Assembly (NCBI RefSeq): GCF_900166585.1
Contig: NZ_FVZC01000008.1
Coordinates: 939,713 to 1,003,712, forward strand
DNA: 64,000 nt
From: Mesobacillus jeotgali
GTDB lineage: Bacteria; Bacillota; Bacilli; Bacillales; Cytobacillaceae
Direction: 5' to 3'
The notes beneath the pieces are model-generated. The model searched no databases. It was not told the origin of the DNA and saw nothing but the letters and a program-made list of their open reading frames with translations. Below, piece by piece: positions 7,811-16,821 of the stretch (position 1 is its first letter; every line of letters begins with the position of its first letter). Made by a program: the position numbers and the translations under genes.

Positions 7811-9508
7811 ATGGCAACTACAGATAATACAAATATGATTCAGACTAATTTAAAAGGGAAAGAGATTCTTTCCAACCCATTCTTGAATAAAGGAGTAGCT
7901 TTTACAAAAAAAGAAAGAGAAGAACTCGGATTGGAGGGTTTATTGCCTCCACATGTACTCACTCTCGAAGAACAGACGAAAAGGGTTTATGAACAGTACT
8001 CTGCCCGTACGACTAATCTGTTTAAAAATGGCCTTTTATATGATCTATATAACCGGAATGTTGTTCTTTTCTACAGTTTGCTGAGGGAACATTTAAGTGA
8101 AATGCTGCCGATTATCTACACTCCTACGGTAGGGGAAGCGATTGAGAAATACTCCCATGTATATCGCCGCCCGGGAGGCATGTATTTATCGATTGAAGAT
8201 CCTCAGGGAATCGAAACAGCTTTTGTGAATCTTGGACAGCCCAAGAACGGAATTGACCTGATTGTCGTCACTGATTCTGAGAGTATCCTGGGCATTGGTG
8301 ACCAGGGAGTCGGCGGGATCAATATTGCCATTGGTAAATTGGCAGTTTATACAGCGGCTGCAGGAATAGATCCTAGTCGGGTCCTCCCAGTTGTATTGGA
8401 TACAGGGACGAACAACCAGGCTTTAATCGAAGATCCTTTTTATATTGGAAACAAGTTTCCGCGTGTCCGAGGGGAACGCTACGACGAGTTTATTGATTCA
8501 TTTGTTTCAGCGGCAAAAAAGTTCTTCCCTGATGTACTCATTCACTGGGAGGACCTTGGCAATGTGAATGCCCGTACTATCCTGGAGAGATATGGTGAAA
8601 AAATCCTCACTTTCAATGACGATATACAGGGCACTGGAGCAGTCACGCTTGCAGCGGTTATGTCCGCACTCAGGGTAACCGGTGAATCTCTGAAGGATCA
8701 GAGAATAGTAGTTTTTGGCCCAGGAGCTGCAGGGATTGGCAATGCCGATCAAATAGCTGAGGCAATGATGATGGAAGGGTTGTCGAGGGAAGAGGCGTAC
8801 GATCGTTTTTGGGCAGTTGACTACCGGGGGTTGTTAACTGACAATGTAACGGATGTCCTTAAGTTCCAAAAACCATACACACGGAAAAATGAAGAAGTGT
8901 TGGACTGGGAACGTACTGAAGACGGCATTATTACATTGATGGAAGTGGTTAGAAAAGTAAAGCCTACAATCCTGATTGGTACATCTGGACAAGCTGGGGC
9001 TTTTTCAGAGGAGATTGTAAAAGAGATGGCGAAGCATACAGAACGTCCTATCATAATGCCGATGTCTAATCCGACTGCATTAGCAGAGGCAGTACCAGCG
9101 GATTTGATTCAATGGACAGAAGGCAGGGTCCTAATTGCAACTGGCAGCCCTTTTGAAAATGTTGAATACAATGGTGTCAGCTATGAAATCGGCCAGTCGA
9201 ATAATGCCTTTGTATTCCCAGGGTTAGGTCTAGGAGCAATCGTGGCCAAAGCGAAAATCATTTCCAGGGGAATGCTGGCCGCGGCTGCAAATGCTGTTGC
9301 CGAGATGTCATATAACCATAGACCCGGTGCACCGCTGCTGCCATCAATCAACAAATTAGGCGAGGTATCAGAATACGTTGCAATCGAAGTAGCCAGGGCA
9401 GCAATCTCAGAAGGCCTTTCAGGAGCAGAAATCAGTGATGTTGAGAAGACTGTTTCAGATGCAATGTGGAAACCGGAGTATAAAGAAGTAACAAGTGTGG
9501 CTATTTAA
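7811..9508 (+). CDS. maeA: NAD-dependent malic enzyme (long form)
   Basis: The 565-residue cytoplasmic enzyme oxidatively decarboxylates malate to pyruvate and CO2 with NAD+. Length and motifs fit the MaeA/SfcA class. The N-terminal malic domain carries YTPTVGEA and RRPGGMYLS (about 100-130). The metal and substrate region is [10 protein letters not shown] followed by [10 protein letters not shown] (about 238-275). The Rossmann dinucleotide site is [10 protein letters not shown] (about 300-310), and the late motif is [10 protein letters not shown]. The ribosome site GAAGGAAGG precedes ATG 7811. In B. subtilis maeA is activated by MalK-MalR; the adjacent CitA-like kinase and regulator suggest the same circuit here. 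Confidence 0.93.
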   Translation: MATTDNTNMIQTNLKGKEILSNPFLNKGVAFTKKEREELGLEGLLPPHVLTLEEQTKRVYEQYSARTTNLFKNGLLYDLYNRNVVLFYSLLREHLSEMLPIIYTPTVGEAIEKYSHVYRRPGGMYLSIEDPQGIETAFVNLGQPKNGIDLIVVTDSESILGIGDQGVGGINIAIGKLAVYTAAAGIDPSRVLPVVLDTGTNNQALIEDPFYIGNKFPRVRGERYDEFIDSFVSAAKKFFPDVLIHWEDLGNVNARTILERYGEKILTFNDDIQGTGAVTLAAVMSALRVTGESLKDQRIVVFGPGAAGIGNADQIAEAMMMEGLSREEAYDRFWAVDYRGLLTDNVTDVLKFQKPYTRKNEEVLDWERTEDGIITLMEVVRKVKPTILIGTSGQAGAFSEEIVKEMAKHTERPIIMPMSNPTALAEAVPADLIQWTEGRVLIATGSPFENVEYNGVSYEIGQSNNAFVFPGLGLGAIVAKAKIISRGMLAAAANAVAEMSYNHRPGAPLLPSINKLGEVSEYVAIEVARAAISEGLSGAEISDVEKTVSDAMWKPEYKEVTSVAI

Positions 9509-9516
9509 ATGCTTAA

Positions 9517-9543
9517 AAAGGGCTGCTCAGGCAGCCTTTTTCT
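9517..9543 (+). terminator. Terminator after maeA
   Basis: The stem AAAAAGGGCTGC (9517-9528) pairs with GCAGCCTTTTT (9533-9543), loop TCAG, ending in a T run. Confidence 0.9.
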
Positions 9544-9632
9544 ATAACTGGAAAACCTGAAAAAAGGGGATTTTCTAATTTTATAGAATTGAGTTAATAG
9601 TTAGAGTTCACAAGAATTGAGGTGGAAGTTCA

Positions 9633-10706
9633 GTGCTGAAAAATGAATTGACCGAACTTTTGAATATTGAATACCCGATTGTACAGGCACCAATGGCAGG
9701 AGGCATTACGACTTCACAACTGGTTTCAGGAGTCTCCAATTCAGGAGGATTGGGAATGGTGGGGGCAGGCTATCTGGCGCCGGATGCAATGCAGGAACAA
9801 ATAAGGGAAGTTAAACTTCTGACAACCAAAAATTTCGGGATCAATCTATTTGTGCCGAATGAATTTCAGGTTACACAGGATGAAATTGATTCAGCTGAAA
9901 AAAAACTGAAACCGATTCGAGAACAGTTGAATTTACACAAAGAACAACAGCTGAAAATCCCAGACTACAGGCAGCATGCAGAAACATTCAATGATCTGAT
10001 CAAGATTGTGATTGAAGAGGAAATCCCGGTTTGTTCCTTTACCTTTGGGCTGCCATCAAAGGAAGTTATTAGCGAGCTAAAAGCGAACAATATTATCTTA
10101 TTGGGAACGGCAACGACAGTCAGGGAGGCAATTGAAGCTGAAAACAGCGGTATGGATGCTGTGGTTGTCCAAGGCAGTGAAGCGGGCGGCCACCGGGGGA
10201 ACTTTATCAGCCGAGACAAAGATAGCTTAATTGGCCTGATGTCGCTCATCCCCCAGGTTGCTGACAATGTAAGAATCCCTGTGATAGCAGCAGGCGGCAT
10301 CATGGATGGCAGGGGATTATTGGCATCCCTTTGCTTAGGTGCAAAAGCTGTCCAAATGGGCACCGCTTTTTTAACGTGCACGGAAAGCGGAGCCCATCAA
10401 CTTTATAAACAAGCGATTTTGAGTGCCGGCGAAGATGAAATGGTATTAACCAATGCTTTCTCCGGCAAATGGGCAAGAGGCATAAAAAACCGGTTTATAG
10501 AAGAGATGCAGGAAGAAGGTGTGTCATTCCCTGAATTCCCAGTCCAAAATGCACTTACCCAACCAATCAGGAAAGCATCATCTGCCCAAAACAACCCGGA
10601 ATATATGTCACTATGGTCCGGACAAAGCCCGAGACTTGCCAGAAATCAATCGGTTGAAGAGTTGATTAATAATATTATTCATGACGCAGAAAGGATTAAT
10701 AGATAG
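9633..10706 (+). CDS. Nitronate monooxygenase (2-nitropropane dioxygenase family)
   Basis: This is a 357-residue FMN-dependent TIM-barrel enzyme that oxidises alkyl nitronates such as propionate-3-nitronate. The start GTG 9633 has GAGGTGG eight bases upstream. Family marks are PIVQAPMAGG at the N-terminus, the nitronate-site region VVQGSEAGGHRG (about 180-190) and the phosphate-binding PVIAAGGIMDGRG and GAKAVQMGTAFL segments. FabK enoyl reductases share this fold, but the QGSEAGGHRG block and the lone context favour nitronate monooxygenase. The gene is monocistronic, with a terminator on each side. Confidence 0.88.
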   Translation: MLKNELTELLNIEYPIVQAPMAGGITTSQLVSGVSNSGGLGMVGAGYLAPDAMQEQIREVKLLTTKNFGINLFVPNEFQVTQDEIDSAEKKLKPIREQLNLHKEQQLKIPDYRQHAETFNDLIKIVIEEEIPVCSFTFGLPSKEVISELKANNIILLGTATTVREAIEAENSGMDAVVVQGSEAGGHRGNFISRDKDSLIGLMSLIPQVADNVRIPVIAAGGIMDGRGLLASLCLGAKAVQMGTAFLTCTESGAHQLYKQAILSAGEDEMVLTNAFSGKWARGIKNRFIEEMQEEGVSFPEFPVQNALTQPIRKASSAQNNPEYMSLWSGQSPRLARNQSVEELINNIIHDAERINR

Positions 10707-10752
10707 GTTCAACTTGTGCAAAAAGGGTGAATTTATTAATAAGTCTTGACCT

Positions 10753-10781
10753 AGACTGCAGCCTGCCTGCAGTCTTTTTTT
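10753..10781 (+). terminator. Terminator after nitronate monooxygenase
   Basis: The perfect stem AGACTGCAG (10753-10761) / CTGCAGTCT (10767-10775) is followed by seven T. Confidence 0.92.
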
Positions 10782-10839
10782 GATTGTTATGTATTAAAAT
10801 TCATCAAAGATTAAATATAAAAGAATTCGTATTGAAGGA

Positions 10840-11314
10840 TTAGAATTCTTTCACCATTTCAGCGGGAAACGACCGGCTTATTTTGCCATGATGTTTGCTA
10901 ATCGACTGGAGGGTGAAGTCATCTCCCGGGGACCGGATCATTTTATGACACAAAATGACCGAGGCTATCAGCTGGTTCTAATGAATTGTAAAACGATAAA
11001 TCCATACTACTCCATTGAGGAAGCATTTTTGCAAAAGCTGAATAAAGAAATCCTTGTTAAAATCACCGGGCTTGAAGCAGGGGAATATCAAATTCGGAAG
11101 CATATTTTTGACAAAGATCACGGGGCTTTATATACGAAATGGTGGAATTTAAACAGCAGATATGGAATCGATAGTGAAATAAATCGATTACATCAATAGG
11201 ACAAGCCATCCAGACATTGAACTCTATGATGAAACCATCAAACAAGAATGGTCCTTTTATTCCTATTTAACCATTAATGCAATTCATTTTTTTGAAATAA
11301 GAAAAGCGATTTAA
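10840..11314 (+). pseudogene. C-terminal relic of a glycoside hydrolase (GH39 beta-xylosidase-like)
   Basis: Only the last ~155 residues of a larger protein remain. One frame from 10840 reads EFFHHFSGKRPAYFAMMFAN and onward through DKDHGALYTKWWNLN to about 11180. The frame then shifts, and SHPDIELYDETI through NAIHFFEIRKAI runs to the stop at 11312-11314. There is no upstream catalytic domain and no usable ribosome site. The pattern resembles the C-terminal part of GH39 xylosidases, some of which are fused to AraC-type regulators; I infer this from memory of the family. A terminator-like hairpin still follows. The gene decayed after losing its 5' part. Confidence 0.6.
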
Positions 11315-11320
11315 TGCAGA

Positions 11321-11350
11321 AGGTCATTGCCGCGGAGGCAATGGCTTTTT
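11321..11350 (+). terminator. Terminator behind the glycosidase relic
   Basis: An approximately 9-bp stem (GGTCATTGCC with GGCAATGGC, one G-T pair) and a T run sit seven bases after the relic's stop, a leftover of its original transcription unit. Confidence 0.7.
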
Positions 11351-11382
11351 GTATTTCAGCTTGGTCTTTTGGGAGTTTGTAT

Positions 11383-11413
11383 TAGGGGGGTCAAATTTTG
11401 ACCCCCTATTTTT
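11383..11413 (+). terminator. Hairpin with T run in the gap before the MFS gene
   Basis: The dyad TAGGGGGGTCAAA / TTTTGACCCCCTA, then ATTTTT, has the shape of a strong Rho-independent terminator. It may insulate the small ORF and MFS pump from upstream transcription. Confidence 0.7.
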
Positions 11414-11471
11414 GATGCGCAGAATCCATGGTGAAATATTTAACGATTTATAAAAAGTAATACAACAAATA

Positions 11472-11627
11472 ATGACTCTTTATTTTGTTGGATCTGGCCT
11501 ACAATTTTCTTATAGAAGCCAAGATGATTTTCAAATCCAGAAGGAAGGTGAACGCAGAACGAAAACTTACTTAATTGAATTAATTCAAATAGGAACAATA
11601 CTATTAGTTGCCATTCTTGTGAATTAG
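11472..11627 (+). CDS. Possible 51-aa membrane peptide upstream of MFS pump
   Basis: The frame runs from ATG 11472 to TAG 11627, ending inside the ribosome-site region of the MFS gene. Its N-terminal half is polar (residues 11-35 rich in charged residues), and residues 34-51 are hydrophobic (LIELIQIGTILLVAILVN), suggesting one tail anchor. No clear Shine-Dalgarno sequence precedes the ATG, which weakens the case. It could be a coupled leader gene, a relic, or chance. No family is recognised. Confidence 0.35.
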   Translation: MTLYFVGSGLQFSYRSQDDFQIQKEGERRTKTYLIELIQIGTILLVAILVN

Positions 11628-11639
11628 GAGGTTATATTC

Positions 11640-13061
11640 ATGGAGACAAGTTATAAAGGTACAAATAAAATGATCACAGGCATCGTGTTTGGTGTTATTA
11701 CCTTCTGGCTGTTTGCTCAAGCGATTGTCAATGTCGTTCCAGCTGTTCAGCAGGATTTGGGTATATCAATTGGAACGGTGAACATTGCCATTAGTTTAAC
11801 GGCATTGTTTTCTGGAATGTTTATCGTTGCCGCTGGGGGTCTTGCCGATAAAATTGGCAGAAAGAAAATTGCGTACATTGGTTTTATTTTAAGTATTGTC
11901 GGTTCTTTTTTCCTTGTTTTAGCTCAAGGGTCAGTAATGCTAATCGCTGGACGTATTATTCAAGGGATTTCAGCTGCATGTATCATGCCCTCAACGATTG
12001 CCTTGATGAAAGCTTACTTTGAAGGAAAAGATCGTCAGCGTGCATTAAGTTTTTGGTCCATTGGTTCATGGGGCGGATCAGGGATTGCCTCTTTTGCTGG
12101 CGGCGCCATTGCAACCTCAATGGGCTGGAGATGGATATTCATTTTTTCTATCATCTTTGCAGTGATTGGAATGTTCCTGCTGAAAGATACTCCAGAAAGT
12201 AAACAAGAATCTGAAGGCGATTTTAAATTCGATTACACAGGTTTATCACTTTTTATCATCACGATGATTGCCCTGAATGTCTTTATAAATTACGGATCAG
12301 ATTTAGGATGGGCCAGCCCGCTTACATTTGGCCTTTTGGCAGTGACAATCATTGGTTTCATTTTGTTCATCAAAGTGGAAAGAAGTAAAGAGGTCGTACT
12401 GATTGATTTCGATGTCTTTAAAAATAAGCCTTATACGGGTGCGACAATTTCGAATTTCTTGCTTAACGCCATAGCAGGTACCCTGGTTGTTGCCAATACG
12501 TATGTACAAGTAGGCCGGGGATTTAGTTCCTTCCAGTCCGGTATGCTATCACTTGGTTATCTAGTCGCAGTGCTGGCGATGATTCGTGTGGGTGAAAAAA
12601 TTCTCCAGAAGGTTGGTGCAAAATTACCTATGATTTGGGGAGCCTTCATTACAACAGTCGGTGTGGCAATGATGGGACTGACATTTTTGCCAGACCTTGC
12701 TTATACCATCACCGTGTTCATTGGATTTGCCTTATTCGGTCTTGGATTAGGGATCTATGCAACTCCATCAACAGATACTTCTGTATCCAATGCCCCGGCA
12801 GACAAGGTCGGTGAAGCAGCCGGGGTGTATAAGATGGCGAGCTCACTTGGCAGTGCATTCGGCGTTGCTATATCTGCAGCCGTCTACGGCGCAATCGCAG
12901 GAAATGGGAATCTAGAAACAGCAGCTTCCATTGGTATTACCGTAAACGTCATTTTCGGGATACTTTCGATTTTATCAATCATCTTCCTCGTACCTGGAGA
13001 TGCTGGTAAGACTGCTCCTGCCAAAGGCTCCCGAACCAGCCAGAAACCAGTGGCAGAGTAA
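11640..13061 (+). CDS. MFS drug efflux transporter, 14-helix DHA2 type
   Basis: The 473-residue proton-driven multidrug exporter belongs to the EmrB/QacA branch. Marks are the loop 2-3 motif GGLADKIGRKK (about 66-76), antiporter motif C around GSWGGSGIASFAGG (about 136-150), and about 14 hydrophobic helices. The N-terminal third resembles the staphylococcal efflux protein SdrM as I recall it. An AGGAGG site lies nine bases before ATG 11640, overlapping the end of the possible 51-aa frame. A terminator follows. Substrates cannot be deduced; quinolones and cationic dyes are typical for relatives. Confidence 0.87.
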   Translation: METSYKGTNKMITGIVFGVITFWLFAQAIVNVVPAVQQDLGISIGTVNIAISLTALFSGMFIVAAGGLADKIGRKKIAYIGFILSIVGSFFLVLAQGSVMLIAGRIIQGISAACIMPSTIALMKAYFEGKDRQRALSFWSIGSWGGSGIASFAGGAIATSMGWRWIFIFSIIFAVIGMFLLKDTPESKQESEGDFKFDYTGLSLFIITMIALNVFINYGSDLGWASPLTFGLLAVTIIGFILFIKVERSKEVVLIDFDVFKNKPYTGATISNFLLNAIAGTLVVANTYVQVGRGFSSFQSGMLSLGYLVAVLAMIRVGEKILQKVGAKLPMIWGAFITTVGVAMMGLTFLPDLAYTITVFIGFALFGLGLGIYATPSTDTSVSNAPADKVGEAAGVYKMASSLGSAFGVAISAAVYGAIAGNGNLETAASIGITVNVIFGILSILSIIFLVPGDAGKTAPAKGSRTSQKPVAE

Positions 13062-13070
13062 GGCTTATTA

Positions 13071-13095
13071 AACGCCACATTCAGTGGCATTTTTA
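13071..13095 (+). terminator. Terminator after MFS pump
   Basis: A short stem, (A)CGCCAC / GTGGCA(T), with a five-base loop and a T run follows the stop by about 10 bases. Confidence 0.7.
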
Positions 13096-13133
13096 AAAAT
13101 TAGCCTCTATTAAAGCCCAATGTTGTTTTGCAC

Positions 13134-13267
13134 CTGTTGATTGTAGTGGAAGGCGCGAAGACTCCTGCGGGCGCAGCTGGCCAGGTGAGACCCCGCAGGA
13201 GCAAAGCGGCGAGGAGGCTCAGCGCCAGCCCCGCGGAAAGCGAAGCGCCTGGAACGAAAATCAACAG
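13134..13267. repeat. GC-rich interspersed repeat element, ~134 bp
   Basis: The block is bounded by the perfect inverted ends CTGTTGATT / AATCAACAG and holds further inverted pairs (GACTCCTGCGGG with CCCCGCAGGAG), plus the phrase GGCGAGGAGGCTCAGCGCC. It is far more GC-rich than its surroundings. Elements with this wording recur in intergenic regions across Bacillaceae genomes. The function is unknown; the folded RNA would be highly structured. Confidence 0.75.
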
Positions 13268-13308
13268 TCTTGAACAGAGTCAAAAATTAAAGAAGGGATG
13301 ATCGGATC

Positions 13309-14496
13309 ATGAGAAAAAGATTAATGGAAATGCTTGAATCGCGTAAGGGTGAAATCATTGAAATACGCAGGCATCTCCACGAAAATCCTGAACTTTCTTT
13401 TGAAGAAGAAAAAACGGCTCAATATATATTAGATTTTTACAAAGGAAAAGATGTTGAAGTCCAATCGAATGTAGGGAACGGATACGGGATTATCGTCACT
13501 ATAAAAGGTGGGAAACCCGGCAAAAACATTGGGTTGCGAGCAGATTTTGACGCTCTCCCAATCGTCGAGGAAGCGGATGTACCATTTAAATCGAAAAATG
13601 AGGGAATCATGCATGCGTGCGGACATGATGGTCATACGGCCTATTTGATGGTTTTAGCAGATTGCCTTATTCAATTAAAAGAGGAAATACCAGGCACAAT
13701 TAAAATTATCCACCAGCATGCGGAAGAAGTGCCGCCAGGCGGGGCAAAAAGCATAGTAGATTCAGGCGTACTGGACGATTTAGATAATATCTTTGGCATC
13801 CATCTTCTGCCGATGGGTCCAGCAGGTGTTGTCGGATATCACTCTGGATATTCCTTTAACGGCAGGGCATACATGAAATTAAAGATTAATGGGAGAGGAG
13901 GGCATGGTTCTTCGCCTCATTTGGCGAACGATGCCATCGTCGCTGGTGCCCATTTTGTAACAGCCGTTCAGACAATCATCAGCCGCAGGTTAAGTCCCTT
14001 TGATATTGGGGTGATTACCATTGGGTCATTTGATGGAAAAGGAACTTTTAATGTCATTAAAGACAGTATTGAACTTGAAGGCGATATCCGATACATGACT
14101 GTTGAAACGAAAACTACTATTGAAAAAGAAGTGAAAAGGCTTGTTAAAGGAATCGAAGAAGAATTTGGCGTAAGCTGTGAACTGACTTATATAAATGATT
14201 ATCCGCCATTATATAATGATCCAGCCGTAACAGCACAGGTTGCTGAGATTCTTAAGACTGCAAATGATAAAGATATAAAAGAAGTAAAGGAATTTCCAGC
14301 AATGGCGCCATCCGAAGACTTTGCTTACTATGCTGAAAAATTCCCTTCCTGTTTCTTTTACATCGCTTGTACGCCTAAAGGAGTAGACAATCCATATTTC
14401 AACCATCATCCGAAATTTGATATCGATGAAGATGCACTTCTTGTTGCAGCCAAAGCTGTAGGACATGTTGTTTGCGGTTATTATGAATTAGATTAG
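13309..14496 (+). CDS. M20-family amidohydrolase (N-acyl amino acid/hippurate hydrolase type)
   Basis: The 395-residue metalloenzyme cleaves N-acyl or amide bonds of amino acid conjugates. The metal-binding block HACGHDGH is at 102-109, with the catalytic and metal pair E139-E140 in HAEEVPPGG. The dimerisation domain carries GRGGHGSSPH (about 196-205), and a late metal His lies in FNHHPKF. The ribosome site AAGGGATGA precedes ATG 13309. The family includes hippurate hydrolase, indole-acetyl-amino acid hydrolases and YxeP-like dipeptidases; the exact substrate is unknown. It stands just after the GC-rich repeat and just before a TRIC-like channel gene. Confidence 0.88.
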   Translation: MRKRLMEMLESRKGEIIEIRRHLHENPELSFEEEKTAQYILDFYKGKDVEVQSNVGNGYGIIVTIKGGKPGKNIGLRADFDALPIVEEADVPFKSKNEGIMHACGHDGHTAYLMVLADCLIQLKEEIPGTIKIIHQHAEEVPPGGAKSIVDSGVLDDLDNIFGIHLLPMGPAGVVGYHSGYSFNGRAYMKLKINGRGGHGSSPHLANDAIVAGAHFVTAVQTIISRRLSPFDIGVITIGSFDGKGTFNVIKDSIELEGDIRYMTVETKTTIEKEVKRLVKGIEEEFGVSCELTYINDYPPLYNDPAVTAQVAEILKTANDKDIKEVKEFPAMAPSEDFAYYAEKFPSCFFYIACTPKGVDNPYFNHHPKFDIDEDALLVAAKAVGHVVCGYYELD

Positions 14497-14559
14497 TGTG
14501 TGTTGGAAATGTCGTATTTTTTAGCAAAAAGAAAAAATCAGGAATAGGAGTGGGTGCTT

Positions 14560-15183
14560 ATGACGTGGGAGATTCTTAACATCATTGGCACCCTTGCCTT
14601 TGCTATAAGTGGTGCCCTTGTCGCAAGGGAAGAAGATTATGATTTAATAGGAGTATACGTCCTGGGATTCACGACTGCCTTTGGCGGGGGGATGATTCGT
14701 AATCTGTTAATCGGACTGCCAATTGAACATATATGGAAACAGGAGTATTTATTTGAATTTGCCTTTTTGGCTATGACGATCGCGTTTGGCCTTCCAAATA
14801 AATGGATCGATCCTTTTAAAAAATCAGTGGTATTCTTTGATGCTATCGGTTTGGCCGCATTTGCCATTCAAGGGGCAAAGTATGCAGTGTCCATAGACGC
14901 CCCTTTAATAGCGGTCATTATTGCAGCTGTAATGACAGGAACCGGTGGCGGGATGATTCGTGATGTCTTTGCAGGACGGAAGCCAATGATTTTCCACTCG
15001 GAAATCTATGCTTTATGGGCTGCAATGGCGGGAATCACCATAGGATCAGGATTGGTTGAAGGACCGTATGCCACGCCTCTCCTCTTTATCGCCATCGTTC
15101 TCTTCCGAATCATCTCAGTCTACTTTAACTGGAATCTGCCACAGAACATCCAAAATAGAAATAGGAGTTTCGATAAATCATAG
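14560..15183 (+). CDS. Trimeric intracellular cation (TRIC) channel family protein, YicG/UPF0126
   Basis: The 207-residue membrane protein contains two copies of the UPF0126 unit, each with the glycine-rich signature (FGGGMIRNLLIG near 42-54; GTGGGMIRDVFAG near 128-140) and about seven helices in total. Prokaryotic TRIC channels conduct K+ or Na+; some relatives have been linked to glycine transport. The start ATG 14560 has TAGGAGTGG about eight bases upstream; a GTG at 14554 is less well placed. A terminator follows. It may be read with the amidohydrolase 63 bases upstream. Confidence 0.88.
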   Translation: MTWEILNIIGTLAFAISGALVAREEDYDLIGVYVLGFTTAFGGGMIRNLLIGLPIEHIWKQEYLFEFAFLAMTIAFGLPNKWIDPFKKSVVFFDAIGLAAFAIQGAKYAVSIDAPLIAVIIAAVMTGTGGGMIRDVFAGRKPMIFHSEIYALWAAMAGITIGSGLVEGPYATPLLFIAIVLFRIISVYFNWNLPQNIQNRNRSFDKS

Positions 15184-15228
15184 TTTGGATTTGAAAATAG
15201 TCCTTTCCCATTTGATGTTGGCATTTGG

Positions 15229-15254
15229 AAAGCTCACGAATGTGAGCTTTTTTT
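15229..15254 (+). terminator. Terminator after TRIC gene
   Basis: The stem AAAGCTCAC / GTGAGCTTT, loop GAAT, is followed by a seven-T run. Confidence 0.88.
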
Positions 15255-15379
15255 AATAGAATTCGTTCTTGCGCAGGAAAGTTTTTAGCCAATGCTGTAA
15301 TGCTTCTAGTCATGCATGAAAGGCATTTAGTTATAGCACAAATCGGAAACAATGCAGATTACTTTATTTCTTCCTGAAT

Positions 15380-16474
15380 CTACTCAGAAAATTCCTTTAC
15401 AATTTCATGAAGTTTCTCAGGTCTTAAAAGTGATGATATGGATTCCTCAGTTTGAATGGTTAGGGCAGCACCGGCAAGACCTAATTGGCAACAGCCGATT
15501 AGAGGTTCTTTCATCATCATTCCGTAGATGGCACATGAAGCAAATGCATCATCAGCACCAGTGACATCAATAATCTCAGTTGTATATGGCGGCAAATGTC
15601 CGGATTCTTCAGCAGATGAGTAATACACACCTTGTTTGCCGAGTGTCACAATGATTTGTTTGACGCCACGCTGTCTAATCTTTTCACAGGCTATCTGGCA
15701 TTCCTCGATGGAGTCTATCTTCATATTTGATAGTGTTTCGGCTTCTTCCCGGGTCGGAAGCAGCAGTTCTACTCCGTCAAGACTCATAGGGAGTTTTTGT
15801 GCCTTCGTTGAAGAAACTGGGTCAATATATAAAGGAATATTTTCATCCCTGCAACGTTTAATGATATAACTAATACTATCCTCAGGAATATTCGTATCCA
15901 GAAAAACAGCTTGTGAGGCAGCGATCTGGGACCATTTTTCCTCAAACATTGTTGCTGTTATTTTTTCATAAATAGTCATGTCAGCCATTGCCACAATACT
16001 TGCACCATCCACATCTATCAAGGTTGTGTAAGTGCCTGTTCGTTCCATTGGCAGAACCCATACTTGACTGATATCGACGCCGACACTTTTCGTCTCCTTC
16101 AATAACCAGTTTCCTTCTTTGTCCTCTCCAACACATGCAATAAGAGATGTGCTGACGCCGAGCCTGCTTAAATTTTCGGCAAAATTGCGTGCTACGCCAC
16201 CACATGTTTCGGTAATTCTCACTGGATTTGACGAATATAAACGTACCTTTTGATTCGTCCGTGCTTTCCGGTCAGTGTTTGCCCCTCCGATGCACACAAT
16301 TGACGATTCATCTCCAAGGATATAACCTCGCCCTTTGATCTCTCCGCGTCTTGTCAGGTTGGCGATATAATTAGCAACAGCAGGTCGAGATAACCCTACT
16401 TTGCTTGATAATTCCTGCTGTGAAATAAAAGGATTCATTCTTATGTGATGTAATATTTGCTTCTCTTTATCCAT
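15380..16474 (-). CDS. HTH-linked PfkB-family sugar/nucleoside kinase (PsuK-like), altered active-site motif
   Basis: The 364-residue protein has an N-terminal winged helix (about 1-52: ISQQELSSKVGLSRPAVANY) fused to a PfkB kinase domain (about 58-360) with CIGGANTDRK and GGVARNFAENL. This layout is common for pseudouridine kinases that may also act as regulators. The normal GAGD anion-hole and catalytic motif reads DVTGADDAF here, so the second Gly is Asp. That could lower or abolish kinase activity while leaving DNA binding. It diverges from the intact psuK-psuG pair and probably controls it. The start ATG 16474 has a G-rich site (GCGGGG) upstream. Confidence 0.8.
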   Translation of the reverse strand: MDKEKQILHHIRMNPFISQQELSSKVGLSRPAVANYIANLTRRGEIKGRGYILGDESSIVCIGGANTDRKARTNQKVRLYSSNPVRITETCGGVARNFAENLSRLGVSTSLIACVGEDKEGNWLLKETKSVGVDISQVWVLPMERTGTYTTLIDVDGASIVAMADMTIYEKITATMFEEKWSQIAASQAVFLDTNIPEDSISYIIKRCRDENIPLYIDPVSSTKAQKLPMSLDGVELLLPTREEAETLSNMKIDSIEECQIACEKIRQRGVKQIIVTLGKQGVYYSSAEESGHLPPYTTEIIDVTGADDAFASCAIYGMMMKEPLIGCCQLGLAGAALTIQTEESISSLLRPEKLHEIVKEFSE

Positions 16475-16563
16475 GAAACAACCCCGCTTCCCGATATAAT
16501 CTCTTTAGACGCTCCAAGCTTATCCGGATTTTTCAAAGTATTGATTAATCAATATGCCGCCAA

Positions 16564-16602
16564 CAACCTTTTTTGCTCTGACAAAAAAGTCCGAGCAGGT
16601 TG
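16564..16602. other. Compound dyad in the psu intergenic region
   Basis: An outer pair, CAACCT (16564-16569) / AGGTTG (16597-16602), encloses an inner near-palindrome, GCTCTGAC / GTCCGAGC, around six A. It lies about 90 bases upstream of the HTH-kinase start, so it could be part of its 5' leader or a protein site. Confidence 0.4.
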
Positions 16603-16653
16603 CATATTAGGATAGTTGTCTTAATCCTTCCATTATAACTAAAAAACAAACTG

Positions 16654-16680
16654 CAAAAAAGCCCATGAAAAACGGGGCTG
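16654..16680 (-). terminator. Terminator-like hairpin on minus strand in the psu gap
   Basis: On the minus strand AGCCCC-GTTTTTCAT-GGGCT is followed by a T run. It would stop minus-strand transcripts before the HTH-kinase gene, acting as an attenuator or as insulation from the rightward promoter region. Confidence 0.45.
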
Positions 16681-16739
16681 GAAATCATGTTTTTACAGAA
16701 AAGAGGATAGATTAATAGAATTCTATTCTTTCAAACTCA

Positions 16740-16779
16740 TTGACAAATGAAAAAGAAAGCGTATACTAAACATATGTTT
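16740..16779 (+). promoter_or_regulatory. SigA promoter of psuKG with overlapping palindrome
   Basis: TTGACA (16740-16745), a 16-bp spacer and TATACT (16762-16767) form a good SigA promoter. The perfect 12-bp palindrome AAACATATGTTT (16768-16779) begins right after the -10 box, over the probable transcription start. It is a likely operator, perhaps for the HTH-kinase. Confidence 0.6.
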
Positions 16780-16821
16780 ATAAAATAAACAAAAGTTTTG
16801 AATGTGGGAAGGGGGGATAAC

